Below, in pieces: positions 5,553-12,537 of a DNA stretch of 12,537 nt (within the stretch, counting starts at the first letter, position 1; each line of letters opens with the position of its first letter). The position numbers and the translations under genes are program-made. A model generated the notes under the pieces. It searched no databases, was not told the DNA's origin, and was given only the letters and a program-made list of their open reading frames with translations. The stretch comes from Caulobacteraceae bacterium (GTDB taxonomy: Bacteria; Pseudomonadota; Alphaproteobacteria; Caulobacterales; Caulobacteraceae), in contig CANGRP010000041.1 in assembly GCA_947456005.1 (NCBI GenBank), forward strand, positions 1 to 12,537, read 5' to 3'.

Positions 5553-6497
5553 ATGAGTCTCGCCTTTCTGTTTCCCGGCCAGGGCAGCCAGGCCGTCGGC
5601 ATGGGCGCCGACCTCGCCGCGGCCTTCGCCCCGGCCCGCGAGGTCTTCGAGGAGGTGGATGAGGCCCTGGGCCAGAAGCTCTCGACCCTCATGCGTGAAG
5701 GCCCCGAGGATCAGCTGACCCTGACGGAGAACGCCCAGCCGGCCCTCATGGCCGTGAGCCTTGCGGTCATCCGGACCCTCGAGCGGGAGTTCGGGATCGG
5801 GATCGGGCGCGCGGCCTTCGTGGCGGGCCATTCCCTCGGCGAGTATTCCGCCCTCTGCGCCGCCGGCGCCCTGTCCCTTCCGGATACGGCCCGTCTCCTG
5901 AAGCTGCGCGGCCAGGCCATGCAGCGCGCCGTCCCAGTGGGCGAGGGGGCCATGGCCTCGCTGATCGGCCCCAAGACCGACCTGGCCCTCGCCGAAGAGG
6001 CCGCCGCCGCCGGTTCGGCCGTCGGTGTCTGTGTCGTGGCCAACGACAACAACGCCGGCAATGTCGTGATCTCCGGCGCCAAGGCCGCCGTCGACCGGGC
6101 CATAGAGAAGGCCAAGGAACTGGGCGCCCGGGCGATACCCCTTAACGTGTCCGCCCCCTTCCACTGCCCCCTCATGCAGCCCGCCGCCGACGAGATGGCC
6201 GCCGCCCTGGCCGCCGCCGCCATCCAGGCGCCCCGGGCGCCGCTGGTCGCCAATGTCACCGCCCGGCCGACCCTGGACCCCGAGATGATCCGGCGTCTGC
6301 TGGTGGAGCAGGTCACGGGCCGGGTCCGCTGGCGCGAGAGCCTGGTCTGGCTGGCCGAGGAGGGAGGCGTCACCCGCTTCGCCGAGGCCGGCGCCGGCAA
6401 GGTGCTGACCGGCATGGCCAAGCGCATCGCCCCCGACGCCGAGGCCGTGGCGCTGAACGCGCCAGCCGACCTCGAAGCCTTCGCCGCCAGCCTCTGA
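5553..6497 (+). CDS. fabD: Malonyl-CoA:ACP transacylase
   Basis: Transfers malonyl from CoA to the phosphopantetheine arm of AcpP, supplying the extender unit for type II fatty acid synthesis. The 314-residue product has the full family signature: FPGQGSQ (7-13, oxyanion Gln10), GHSLGEYSAL (92-101) with nucleophile Ser94, Arg119 in LRG that holds the malonyl carboxylate, VANDNNAGNVVISG (162-175) and catalytic His204 in NVSAPFHCPLM. The same frame stays open for more than 1.2 kb upstream across the antisense of the dehydrogenase, but the ATG at 5553 has GGGAGGA before it and starts the fold exactly (MSLAFLFPGQG). First gene of the fab cluster; fabG follows after ten bases. Residues 140-156 and 216-226 are unusually Ala-rich but do not touch the active site. 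Confidence 0.98.
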   Translation: MSLAFLFPGQGSQAVGMGADLAAAFAPAREVFEEVDEALGQKLSTLMREGPEDQLTLTENAQPALMAVSLAVIRTLEREFGIGIGRAAFVAGHSLGEYSALCAAGALSLPDTARLLKLRGQAMQRAVPVGEGAMASLIGPKTDLALAEEAAAAGSAVGVCVVANDNNAGNVVISGAKAAVDRAIEKAKELGARAIPLNVSAPFHCPLMQPAADEMAAALAAAAIQAPRAPLVANVTARPTLDPEMIRRLLVEQVTGRVRWRESLVWLAEEGGVTRFAEAGAGKVLTGMAKRIAPDAEAVALNAPADLEAFAASL

Positions 6498-6507
6498 GGA
6501 GACCTCC

Positions 6508-7245
6508 ATGTTCGACCTGACCGGCAAGACCGCCCTTGTCACCGGGGCCACCGGCGGAATTGGCGCCGAGATCGCCCGGGCCCTCCACGCCGCCGGCGCC
6601 CATGTGGTGCTCTCGGGCACCCGCGAGGCGGTCCTGGCGGACCTGGCCGCAGAGCTCGGCGGCCGCACCAGCATCGTCGCCGCCAACCTGTCGGATCCCG
6701 CCGCCGTGGATGGCCTGATCGGCCTGGCCGAGGCCGCCGCTGGCCAGGTGGACATCCTGGTCGCCAACGCCGGCATCACCCGGGACGGTCTCCTGCTCCG
6801 GATGAAGGACGAGGACTGGGAGCAGGTCTTGAAGGTCAACCTTGAAAGTTACTTCCGGCTATCCCGGGCGGCCCTGCGCGGGATGATGAAGCGTCGCTTC
6901 GGCCGGATCATCGGCATCACCTCGGTGGTCGGCGTCATGGGCAATCCGGGCCAGGCCAATTACGCCGCCTCCAAGGCCGGCATGATCGGCTTCTCCAAGT
7001 CCCTCGCCCAGGAGGTCGCCACCCGCGGGGTGACGGTGAACTGCGTGGCGCCGGGCTTCATCGAGAGCCCGATGACCGACGCCCTGAACGAGGTGCAGAA
7101 GACCCAGATCCTCGGGACCATCCCCGCCGGGCGGCTGGGATCCGGCGCCGATGTGGCGGCCGCCTGCGTCTATCTCGCCAGTGACGAGGCCGGCTACATG
7201 ACCGGCCAAACGCTCCACGTGAATGGCGGCATGGCCATGATCTGA
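6508..7245 (+). CDS. fabG: 3-oxoacyl-ACP reductase
   Basis: NADPH-dependent reductase of the short-chain dehydrogenase family that reduces 3-oxoacyl-ACP to (R)-3-hydroxyacyl-ACP in each elongation cycle. The 245-residue length is typical. Cofactor loop TGATGGIG (12-19) and NAGITRDGLLLRM (87-99) are FabG hallmarks. The catalytic tetrad is complete: Asn111, Ser139 in GITSVVG, Tyr152 and Lys156 in YAASKAG. The C-terminal TGQTLHVNGGM closes the substrate pocket. AGGAG sits just after the fabD stop, so translation of the two genes is likely coupled. acpP follows after 138 bases containing a hairpin and a possible separate promoter. Confidence 0.98.
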   Translation: MFDLTGKTALVTGATGGIGAEIARALHAAGAHVVLSGTREAVLADLAAELGGRTSIVAANLSDPAAVDGLIGLAEAAAGQVDILVANAGITRDGLLLRMKDEDWEQVLKVNLESYFRLSRAALRGMMKRRFGRIIGITSVVGVMGNPGQANYAASKAGMIGFSKSLAQEVATRGVTVNCVAPGFIESPMTDALNEVQKTQILGTIPAGRLGSGADVAAACVYLASDEAGYMTGQTLHVNGGMAMI

Positions 7246-7251
7246 CCCGCT

Positions 7252-7298
7252 GGCCTCATCCGGGGGAGCGTGCTACCACCCTCTCGAACGATGAGGCC
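7252..7298 (+). other. Stem-loop with perfect 9-bp arms between fabG and acpP
   Basis: GGCCTCATC (7252-7260) and GATGAGGCC (7290-7298) are perfect inverted repeats separated by 29 bases. The left arm begins seven bases after the fabG stop. No T-run follows the right arm, so it is not a standard terminator. It may trim, protect or partly terminate the fabD-fabG message. Confidence 0.6.
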
Positions 7299-7327
7299 CC
7301 GAGTCTCAAGTCCGCGTCCGGGATCGG

Positions 7328-7383
7328 TTGACATCACGTCTCTGGTCGCGGAAGGAACAACTGAACAACAGGGACCCTAACGT
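7328..7383 (+). promoter_or_regulatory. Candidate acpP promoter (TTGACA) and leader
   Basis: A perfect TTGACA hexamer (7328-7333), as used by housekeeping sigma factors including the Caulobacter one, lies 51 bases before the acpP ATG. The matching -10 is not recognisable; the bases at the right distance read GGAAGGAAC. An AGGGA ribosome binding site precedes the ATG. A separate acpP promoter would fit the high demand for ACP, but this is only half a promoter by eye. Confidence 0.35.
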
Positions 7384-7623
7384 ATGTCCGATATCCTTGA
7401 ACGCGTCCGCAAGATCGTCATCGAGCACCTCGACGCCGACCCCGAGAAGGTGACTGAAAAGGCCAGCTTCATCGACGACCTGGGCGCCGACAGCCTCGAC
7501 AATGTCGAGCTGGTCATGGCTTTCGAAGAAGAATTCGACATCGAGATTCCGGACGACGCCGCCGAGCACATCCAGACTGTGGGTGATGCGGTGAAGTTCA
7601 TCGGAGAGCGCCTGGGCGGCTGA
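7384..7623 (+). CDS. acpP: Acyl carrier protein
   Basis: Carries the growing acyl chain on a 4'-phosphopantetheine arm and delivers it to FabD, FabF, FabG and the lipid-assembly acyltransferases. The 79-residue acidic four-helix protein has the attachment motif GADSLDNVELVMAFEEEF (34-51), with Ser37 the modified residue in DSL. Helix II (SLDNVELVMAFEEEF) is the partner-binding helix. Length and sequence are fully typical. It has its own upstream spacer with a hairpin and a TTGACA hexamer and is followed by a hairpin terminator, so it is probably also transcribed as a short message. Confidence 0.98.
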   Translation: MSDILERVRKIVIEHLDADPEKVTEKASFIDDLGADSLDNVELVMAFEEEFDIEIPDDAAEHIQTVGDAVKFIGERLGG

Positions 7624-7647
7624 CGCCTCCTGGACGTCGAGGATCTG

Positions 7648-7687
7648 ACCGCCGCGTCCCTTCGCAGAGGCGCGGCGGTTTGCATTT
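7648..7687 (+). terminator. Probable intrinsic terminator or attenuator after acpP
   Basis: ACCGCCGCG (7648-7656) and CGCGGCGGT (7671-7679) form a perfect 9-bp GC-rich stem around 14 bases. The stem runs into an interrupted T-rich tract, TTTGCATTT. It lies 24 bases after the acpP stop and 20 bases before fabF. The broken T-run suggests partial termination, which would let acpP be made in excess of fabF. Confidence 0.65.
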
Positions 7688-7699
7688 GCGGAGGACTCC

Positions 7700-8983
7700 A
7701 TGCGTCGAGTCGTCGTTACGGGAATCGGCCTCCTGACCCCGTTGGGCCAGGGTCGTGAGATCACCTGGAAGGCCATTCTGGCCGGGAAATCCGGCGCTGG
7801 CCGGATCACCACCTTCGACCCCGAGGGCTATGCCTGCCAGGTCGCCTGCGAGGTGCCCCGCGTGGACGGGCGGGGTGGCGGCGGGCCCGACGTAGAGGGC
7901 TCCTTCGACCCGGACGCCACGGTTCCTCCCAAGGACCAGCGCCGCATTGACGACTTCATCCTGTACGCCATCGCCGCGGCGGACGAGGCGATCGCCGATT
8001 CCGGCTGGAAACCCCAGACGACCGAGGATTTCGAGCGTACGGGCGTCATCATCGGGTCGGGCATCGGCGGCCTTGCGACCATCGCCGCCACCGCAATCGA
8101 GATGCACGAGAAGGGCCCCCGCCGGGTCAGCCCCTTCTTCATTCCTTCGGCCCTGATCAACCTGGCCTCGGGCCAGGTCTCGATCCGCCACGGTTTCAAG
8201 GGTCCGAATCATTCGGTGGTCACCGCCTGCGCCACCGGCGCCCACGCCATCGGCGATGCGGCCCGGATGATCCGTTTCGGGGATGCGGACATCATGGTCG
8301 CCGGCGGCGCCGAGGCTTCGATCTGCCCGATCGGCATTGCCGGGTTCATCGCCTGCCGGGCCATGTCCACCAACTTCAACGACGCCCCGGACAAGGCCAG
8401 TCGGCCCTACGACAAGGACCGCGACGGCTTCGTCATGGGCGAGGGCGCCGGCATCCTCATCCTCGAGGAGTACGAGCACGCCAAGGCGCGGGGCGCGAAG
8501 ATCTACGCGGAGGTCGCCGGCTACGGGATGGCGGGCGACGCCTACCACATCACCGCGCCGGCCGAGGATGGCGATGGTGGGTTCCGGGCCATGCGGGCCG
8601 CCGTCCGCGACGCCGGGATCGACCCGGGACAGGTCGACTACATCAACGCCCACGGCACCTCCACGCCGCTGGGCGACGAGATCGAGCTGGGGGCCGTCAC
8701 CCGCCTGCTGGGCGACGCCGCCGCCCGTGCGACCATGAGCTCCACCAAGTCCGCCACCGGCCATCTGCTGGGTGCGGCGGGGGCCATCGAGGCGGCGTTC
8801 ACCTGCCTGGCCATCCGGGACCAGGTGGCGCCGCCGACGATCAACCTGGACAATCCCTCGGTCGAGACGGTCGTGGATCTGGTGCCCCACAAGGCCAAGC
8901 CGATGAAGATCGACATTGCCGTGTCGAACAGTTTCGGGTTCGGCGGCACCAACGCTTCGCTCGTCCTCAAGAAGGTCCCGTGA
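7700..8983 (+). CDS. fabF: 3-oxoacyl-ACP synthase II
   Basis: Condenses malonyl-ACP with acyl-ACP to lengthen the chain by two carbons. The 427-residue thiolase-fold enzyme has the catalytic Cys177 in VTACATGAH, His318 in INAHGTSTPLGD, Lys350 and His355 in STKSATGHLLGAAGA, and the C-terminal SNSFGFGGTNASLVL. It is slightly longer than the E. coli enzyme because of a Gly/Asp-rich segment at residues about 55-77, an external loop near the start of the condensing domain. GCGGAGG stands directly before the ATG. The stop codon overlaps the GTG start of mltG. Start and function are secure. Confidence 0.98.
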   Translation: MRRVVVTGIGLLTPLGQGREITWKAILAGKSGAGRITTFDPEGYACQVACEVPRVDGRGGGGPDVEGSFDPDATVPPKDQRRIDDFILYAIAAADEAIADSGWKPQTTEDFERTGVIIGSGIGGLATIAATAIEMHEKGPRRVSPFFIPSALINLASGQVSIRHGFKGPNHSVVTACATGAHAIGDAARMIRFGDADIMVAGGAEASICPIGIAGFIACRAMSTNFNDAPDKASRPYDKDRDGFVMGEGAGILILEEYEHAKARGAKIYAEVAGYGMAGDAYHITAPAEDGDGGFRAMRAAVRDAGIDPGQVDYINAHGTSTPLGDEIELGAVTRLLGDAAARATMSSTKSATGHLLGAAGAIEAAFTCLAIRDQVAPPTINLDNPSVETVVDLVPHKAKPMKIDIAVSNSFGFGGTNASLVLKKVP

Positions 8984-9978
8984 GCCGCAGGTCTTGGGCG
9001 AAGCGGCGTCGACGGATCTCTGTCGCCGTCGCCGGGCTTGCCGTTGCGCTTGTTGCAGTCAGCCTGTTCTTCGCCTTTGGCCCCGGTCCCCAGGCCCGGT
9101 CAGGGTCAGAGACCCTCGTCCAGATTCCGCGGGGGTCAGGGGTCGCCGGGGTCGCGGCCGCCCTTAAGGATGCCGGCGTCCTCAGGTCCGCCGCTGTCTT
9201 CCAGCTGGTGGCGAGGGCGACGGGCGCCGGCGGATCTCTGAAGGCGGGAGAGTACGCCATACCCAGCCGGGCGTCGATGATGGCCGTCCTGTCCGACCTC
9301 GAAGCGGGCCGCACCATCGCCCGCCGCGTCACCCTTCCGGAAGGACTGACATCGGCCATGATCGTCCGGGAACTCCGCGCGGTCGACTGGTTGACCGGAG
9401 ACGTCGCGATCCCGGAAGAGGGAGTTCTCCTGCCGGAAACCTATCGGGCCGAGCGGGGCGATACCCGGCAGTCCCTGCTTGACCGCATGAGGGCGGACCA
9501 GCAGGCCCTGCTGGATCGACTCTGGGCGTCCCGACAGCCGGGCCTGCCCCTTGCCTCGCCCGAAGAGGCTGTGATCCTGGCCTCCATCGTGGAGAAGGAG
9601 ACTGGCCAGACAGACGAACGCCGTCGCGTCGCCGGCGTCTTCATCAACCGCCTGAGGCTGGGAATGCGCCTGCAGAGCGATCCCACGGTGATCTACGCCG
9701 TCAGCCGTGGCGAACCCCTGGGTCGCGGTATCAGGGCCTCGGAACTGGCGGACCGCAGTCCCTGGAACACTTACGCTCACGCAGGCCTGCCTCCGACCCC
9801 GATCGCCAACCCGGGACGCGCCTCCCTGGAGGCCGTTCTGGACCCACTCGATACCCGCGAAATCTTCTTCGTGGCCGACGGGACCGGAGGGCATGCCTTC
9901 GCCGAAACGCTCGAGGCGCATAACGCAAACGTCGCGCGCTGGCGGCGGATCGAGCGGGCGCAGGGGGGCGGCGGCTGA
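8980..9978 (+). CDS. mltG: Endolytic peptidoglycan transglycosylase MltG
   Basis: Membrane-anchored lytic transglycosylase that cuts nascent glycan strands and is thought to set their length. The 332-residue product has a basic N-terminus and one membrane helix (about 13-34). A LysM-like region follows (about 46-112: IPRGSGVAGVAAALKDAGVL, LKAGEYAIP). The YceG catalytic domain carries VTLPEGLT (117-124), LPETYR (151-156) and SIVEKETG (202-209), the last holding the catalytic glutamate, and then GVFINRLRLGMRLQSDPTVIY (219-239) and SPWNTYAHAGLPPTPIANPG (260-279). It starts with GTG, whose last two bases are shared with the fabF stop (four-base overlap), with AAGAAGG just upstream inside fabF, so it is translationally coupled. 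The fabF-mltG link is conserved widely, though the pabC found between them in E. coli is absent. Confidence 0.95.
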   Translation: MSRRSWAKRRRRISVAVAGLAVALVAVSLFFAFGPGPQARSGSETLVQIPRGSGVAGVAAALKDAGVLRSAAVFQLVARATGAGGSLKAGEYAIPSRASMMAVLSDLEAGRTIARRVTLPEGLTSAMIVRELRAVDWLTGDVAIPEEGVLLPETYRAERGDTRQSLLDRMRADQQALLDRLWASRQPGLPLASPEEAVILASIVEKETGQTDERRRVAGVFINRLRLGMRLQSDPTVIYAVSRGEPLGRGIRASELADRSPWNTYAHAGLPPTPIANPGRASLEAVLDPLDTREIFFVADGTGGHAFAETLEAHNANVARWRRIERAQGGGG

Positions 9979-9979
9979 C

Positions 9980-10867
9980 ATGGGTCAACTGAGCGGAATG
10001 ACCGGGTTTGGCCGGGCCGAGGGCGCCAGCGGCGGCTGGACCTGGGTGGTGGAGGCCAGGTCCGTGAATGGTCGCAGCCTGGAAGTGCGCTTCCGGGGTC
10101 CAGCGGGCTTCGACACCCTGGAGCGCCTCACCCGGGAAGCGGCCCAGGCGCGCTTCCAGAGGGGCCAGGTCTCAGTCTCCGTCGCCGCCCGGCGCCTGGA
10201 GACGGCGGCCTCCCTGAGCATCAACCGCGACCTGGCCCAAAGCCTTCTCGACCTTGGAGAACCCTGGATTCAAGAGGGTCGCGTGGTGCGTCCGACCCTG
10301 GACGGTCTCCTGTCCCTTCGCGGTGTGATCGACGCGGGGTCCGCCGAAGCGGATGCTGAGGCCCTGGCCGAAATGGCCGGCCTTCTCGCCCTTGCGATGG
10401 CAGAGGCCCTGGACGGGGTAAGGGCGGCTCGCCTGGAGGAGGGCGGGCAGCTCGGCGGTGTCCTTCTCCGGCTTCTCAACGAGATCGAAGCCCTGGTCGA
10501 GCGCGCGCGTGTTCTCGCCGGTGAGCAGACGGAGACGATCCGCAGCCGGTTCCAGAGGCGGCTCTCTGAGCTGGCGGGGGACGGTCCGGATATCGCCGAG
10601 CGCGCCTTTCTGGAGGCGGCGGCCCTGGCGGTGAAGGCGGACGTTCGTGAGGAACTCGACCGGCTGGAAGGGCACCTGACCAGCGCCCGCGCGCTGTTGG
10701 CCGAAGGCGGAGCGGCGGGCCGACGGCTCGAATTCCTGACCCAGGAGTTCATGCGCGAGGCCAACACCCTCTGTTCCAAGGCGGCGGTCGCCGATCTGAC
10801 CCGGACTGGCCTGGACCTGAAGGCTGCGATCGATCAGTTCCGGGAGCAGATCCAGAATGTGGAGTAA
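9980..10867 (+). CDS. yicC: YicC/YloC-family endoribonuclease
   Basis: Member of a widespread family shown in E. coli and Bacillus to be an endoribonuclease; its physiological RNA targets in alphaproteobacteria are not established. The 295-residue product has the family N-terminus GMTGFGRAEG (6-15), followed by EARSVNGRSLEVRFRGP (about 23-39). Its C-terminal block is EFLTQEFMREANTLCSKA (about 249-266), ending in DLTRTGLDLKAAIDQFREQIQNVE. A long acidic helical region lies between (about 110-240). The ATG at 9980 is one base after the mltG stop; the frame is open upstream, but that part overlaps mltG. A later ATG at 9998 is also possible. gmk follows after three bases. Confidence 0.94.
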   Translation: MGQLSGMTGFGRAEGASGGWTWVVEARSVNGRSLEVRFRGPAGFDTLERLTREAAQARFQRGQVSVSVAARRLETAASLSINRDLAQSLLDLGEPWIQEGRVVRPTLDGLLSLRGVIDAGSAEADAEALAEMAGLLALAMAEALDGVRAARLEEGGQLGGVLLRLLNEIEALVERARVLAGEQTETIRSRFQRRLSELAGDGPDIAERAFLEAAALAVKADVREELDRLEGHLTSARALLAEGGAAGRRLEFLTQEFMREANTLCSKAAVADLTRTGLDLKAAIDQFREQIQNVE

Positions 10868-10870
10868 GTC

Positions 10871-11533
10871 ATGAGCGTGACGGATGCAGCCCGACCCTGG
10901 GAGGTTCAACGGCGCGGCCTTCTGTTCCTCGTTTCCAGCCCTTCAGGCGCCGGCAAGACCTCGCTGTCCCGCCGGCTGGTCTCGGACCATGACGACCTTG
11001 TGCTGTCGATCTCCGCCACGACCCGGGCGCCGCGCCCCGGGGAGGAAGAGGGGCGCGAGTACTACTTCGTCTCCCCGGAACGCTTCGAGGAAATGGTCGA
11101 GGGCGGCCAGTTCCTGGAGTGGGCCCATGTCCATGATCACCGTTACGGAACGCCGAGGGCGCCTGTTGAGGCGGCCCTTTCGGCAGGCCAGGACGTGCTC
11201 TTCGATATCGATTGGCAGGGAGCGGCGCAGGTTCACGAGGCCATGCCCGAGGACAGCGTGCGCATCTTCGTCCTGCCGCCCAGCTGGGCGGACCTCGCCC
11301 GGCGCCTCAACGCCCGGGCGCAGGACTCGGACCTGGTGATCCAGCGCCGGCTGGAGCGGGGCCGTGAGGAGATCACGCACTGGGATGACTATGACTACGT
11401 CATCGTGAACAAGAATTTTGACCGCGCCTATGCCGACCTCGGCCACATCTACCGGGCGGAGCGGATGAAGCCGGCCCGGAATCCCTGGTTACCGGACTTT
11501 GTCCGGCGGCTCGGCGCAGAACCCCTGTCCTGA
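10871..11533 (+). CDS. gmk: Guanylate kinase
   Basis: Phosphorylates GMP (and dGMP) with ATP, a required step to GTP and a link to (p)ppGpp metabolism. The 220-residue product has the P-loop SSPSGAGKTSL (22-32) with Lys29. The GMP-binding segments follow: SATTRAPRPGEEEGREYYFV (about 48-67), then VEGGQFLEWAHVHDHRYGTP and the Walker-B-like VLFDIDWQGA. The lid-side arginines RRLERGREEI and the C-terminal DYDYVIVNKNF are typical. The ribosome binding site GGAG overlaps the end of yicC, so yicC and gmk are probably coupled. Length and motifs are standard. Confidence 0.97.
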   Translation: MSVTDAARPWEVQRRGLLFLVSSPSGAGKTSLSRRLVSDHDDLVLSISATTRAPRPGEEEGREYYFVSPERFEEMVEGGQFLEWAHVHDHRYGTPRAPVEAALSAGQDVLFDIDWQGAAQVHEAMPEDSVRIFVLPPSWADLARRLNARAQDSDLVIQRRLERGREEITHWDDYDYVIVNKNFDRAYADLGHIYRAERMKPARNPWLPDFVRRLGAEPLS

Positions 11534-11547
11534 TCCGGGAGGCCCCC

Positions 11548-12537
11548 ATGAAGACCCGCAAGCTTGGTCCCTTCGACGTCTCAGAAATCGGCCTGGGCTG
11601 TATGAGCCTGTCCCATGCCTATGGTCCCCCGCCCCCCAGGGACCAGGCGGAGGCGGTGCTGCTGGGCGCCCTGGACGCGGGCTGCACCTTCTTTGACACC
11701 GCCGCCGTCTATGGCCTGGGCCACAATGAACGCCTTGTCGGCGAGGTCCTGGGCCCACACCGGGACCAGTTTGTCCTGGCGTCCAAGTGCGGGCTCTCCC
11801 GGGGCGAGCAGCGTGAACTCAACGGCCATCCGGACGTTCTCAAGGCCACCTGTGACGAGAGCCTCCAGCGCCTTGGGGTCGAGGTCATCGATCTCTACTA
11901 TCTGCACCGCTGGGACCGGCGGGTGCCGATCGAGGACAGTGTTGGCGCCCTGGCTGACCTCGTGGCGGCCGGGAAGATCCGCACCATCGGTCTGTCGGAG
12001 GTCTCCGCAGCCACGCTTCGGCGCGCCCATGCGGTTCATCCCATCGCCGCCCTGCAGACCGAGTACTCACCCTGGACCCGCAATCCCGAGATTGCAGTCC
12101 TTGAGGCCTGCCGGGAGCTCGGCGTGACCTTTGTCGCCTTCAGCCCTGTCGGCCGAGGATTTCTCGCAGGGGGCGTGAAGGATCCCTCCGTTCTGGACCC
12201 CAGCGATTTCAGGGTCGGGATGCCCAGGTTCCAGGGGGACGCCTTCCAGAGAAACCTCGCCCTCCTGGAGGGCTTTGAGGCCCTTGCGAGAGAGGCGGGA
12301 TGCACGCCTGCGCAACTTTGCCTGGCCTGGCTGCTGCACAAGGACCCTGACCTCATCCCAATCCCCGGGACGTCATCTCCGGAACATGTGCGTCAGAACA
12401 TGGCGGCCTCAGGGATCGCCCTCCCTGCCTCCCTGGTGGAGCGGATCGACCTTGCAGTGAACGGCGCCACCGTTTCAGGCCCACGCTACGCCCCGGCCAT
12501 GCAGGCCAGTGTCGATACGGAGAGGATGCCCTTCGAG
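11548..12537 (+). CDS. Aldo/keto reductase (open at the right edge)
   Basis: Predicted NADPH-dependent carbonyl reductase of the AKR superfamily (TIM barrel). 330 codons are present with no stop, so the gene ends just outside the window; members of this type are usually about 330 residues, so nearly all of it is here. The start MKTRKLGPFDVSEIGLGCM is typical. The catalytic tetrad is complete: Asp50 in FFDTAAVYG, Tyr55, Lys80 in LASKCG and His120 in YYLHRWD. NADP-binding elements include GLSE (about 148-151), QTEYSPW (about 170-176) and the C-terminal IPIPGTSSPEHVRQN. GGGAGG precedes the ATG, which is 14 bases after the gmk stop. It may be a read-through passenger of the fab cluster. The substrate cannot be read from the sequence. 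Confidence 0.9.
   Translation, partial: MKTRKLGPFDVSEIGLGCMSLSHAYGPPPPRDQAEAVLLGALDAGCTFFDTAAVYGLGHNERLVGEVLGPHRDQFVLASKCGLSRGEQRELNGHPDVLKATCDESLQRLGVEVIDLYYLHRWDRRVPIEDSVGALADLVAAGKIRTIGLSEVSAATLRRAHAVHPIAALQTEYSPWTRNPEIAVLEACRELGVTFVAFSPVGRGFLAGGVKDPSVLDPSDFRVGMPRFQGDAFQRNLALLEGFEALAREAGCTPAQLCLAWLLHKDPDLIPIPGTSSPEHVRQNMAASGIALPASLVERIDLAVNGATVSGPRYAPAMQASVDTERMPFE

Noticed and set aside
5511..6839. 442-codon minus-strand frame opposite fabD and fabG
   Set aside because: Low-complexity Gly/Ala/Arg product with no domain; fabD and fabG on the other strand carry complete catalytic motifs.
7598..8890. 430-codon minus-strand frame opposite fabF
   Set aside because: Gly/Asp/Val-rich shadow of fabF codons with no family features.
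9136..9981. 281-codon minus-strand frame opposite mltG
   Set aside because: No recognisable domain; mltG is fully supported on the plus strand.
1..12537. CRISPR arrays, insertion sequences, tRNA or rRNA genes, phage or defence genes
   Set aside because: No spaced direct repeats, transposase motifs, cloverleaf-like segments or defence domains were seen; every long segment is accounted for by core genes.

Overview
The window is a stretch of core chromosome from a high-GC alphaproteobacterium, most likely a member of the Caulobacteraceae (Caulobacter, Phenylobacterium or Brevundimonas type). Three things support this: GC-rich codon use throughout, the style of the acyl carrier protein and ribosomal proteins, and the gene order fabD-fabG-acpP-fabF-mltG-yicC-gmk. 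The family-level placement is inference from gene content; no marker was aligned. I found no mobile element, CRISPR array, tRNA or rRNA, and no gene-free stretch longer than 200 bases.

Layout. Positions 1-927 (minus strand) hold the ribosomal operon rpsF-rpsR-rplI; rplI runs off the left edge. A 200-base gap with two hairpins separates it from an exported peroxiredoxin (1128-1685, minus). A long-form SAICAR synthase (purC, 1801-2763, plus) diverges from the peroxiredoxin and is followed by a two-hotdog acyl-CoA thioesterase (2804-3586, plus). Convergent to these is a probable minus-strand operon, read from right to left: a zinc-type MDR dehydrogenase (4332-5414), a 46-residue single-span membrane protein (4183-4323) and a carboxymuconolactone-decarboxylase-family protein (3593-4162).

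From 5553 to the right edge everything is on the plus strand: fabD, fabG, acpP, fabF, mltG, yicC, gmk and an aldo/keto reductase still open at the last base. FabD loads malonyl groups onto AcpP, FabF condenses them and FabG performs the first reduction, so these four form the type II fatty acid synthase core. MltG (peptidoglycan strand release), YicC (RNase family) and Gmk (GMP to GDP) are conserved passengers of this cluster. acpP has its own upstream spacer with a 9-bp-arm hairpin and a TTGACA hexamer, and is followed by a hairpin terminator. This suggests it is expressed separately from, and more strongly than, its neighbours.

I see no convincing undescribed defence, mobile or biosynthetic system. 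The observations most worth checking are the hairpins around acpP and in the rpsF leader, the small membrane protein inside the dehydrogenase operon, and a few proteins with atypical catalytic or metal-site residues.
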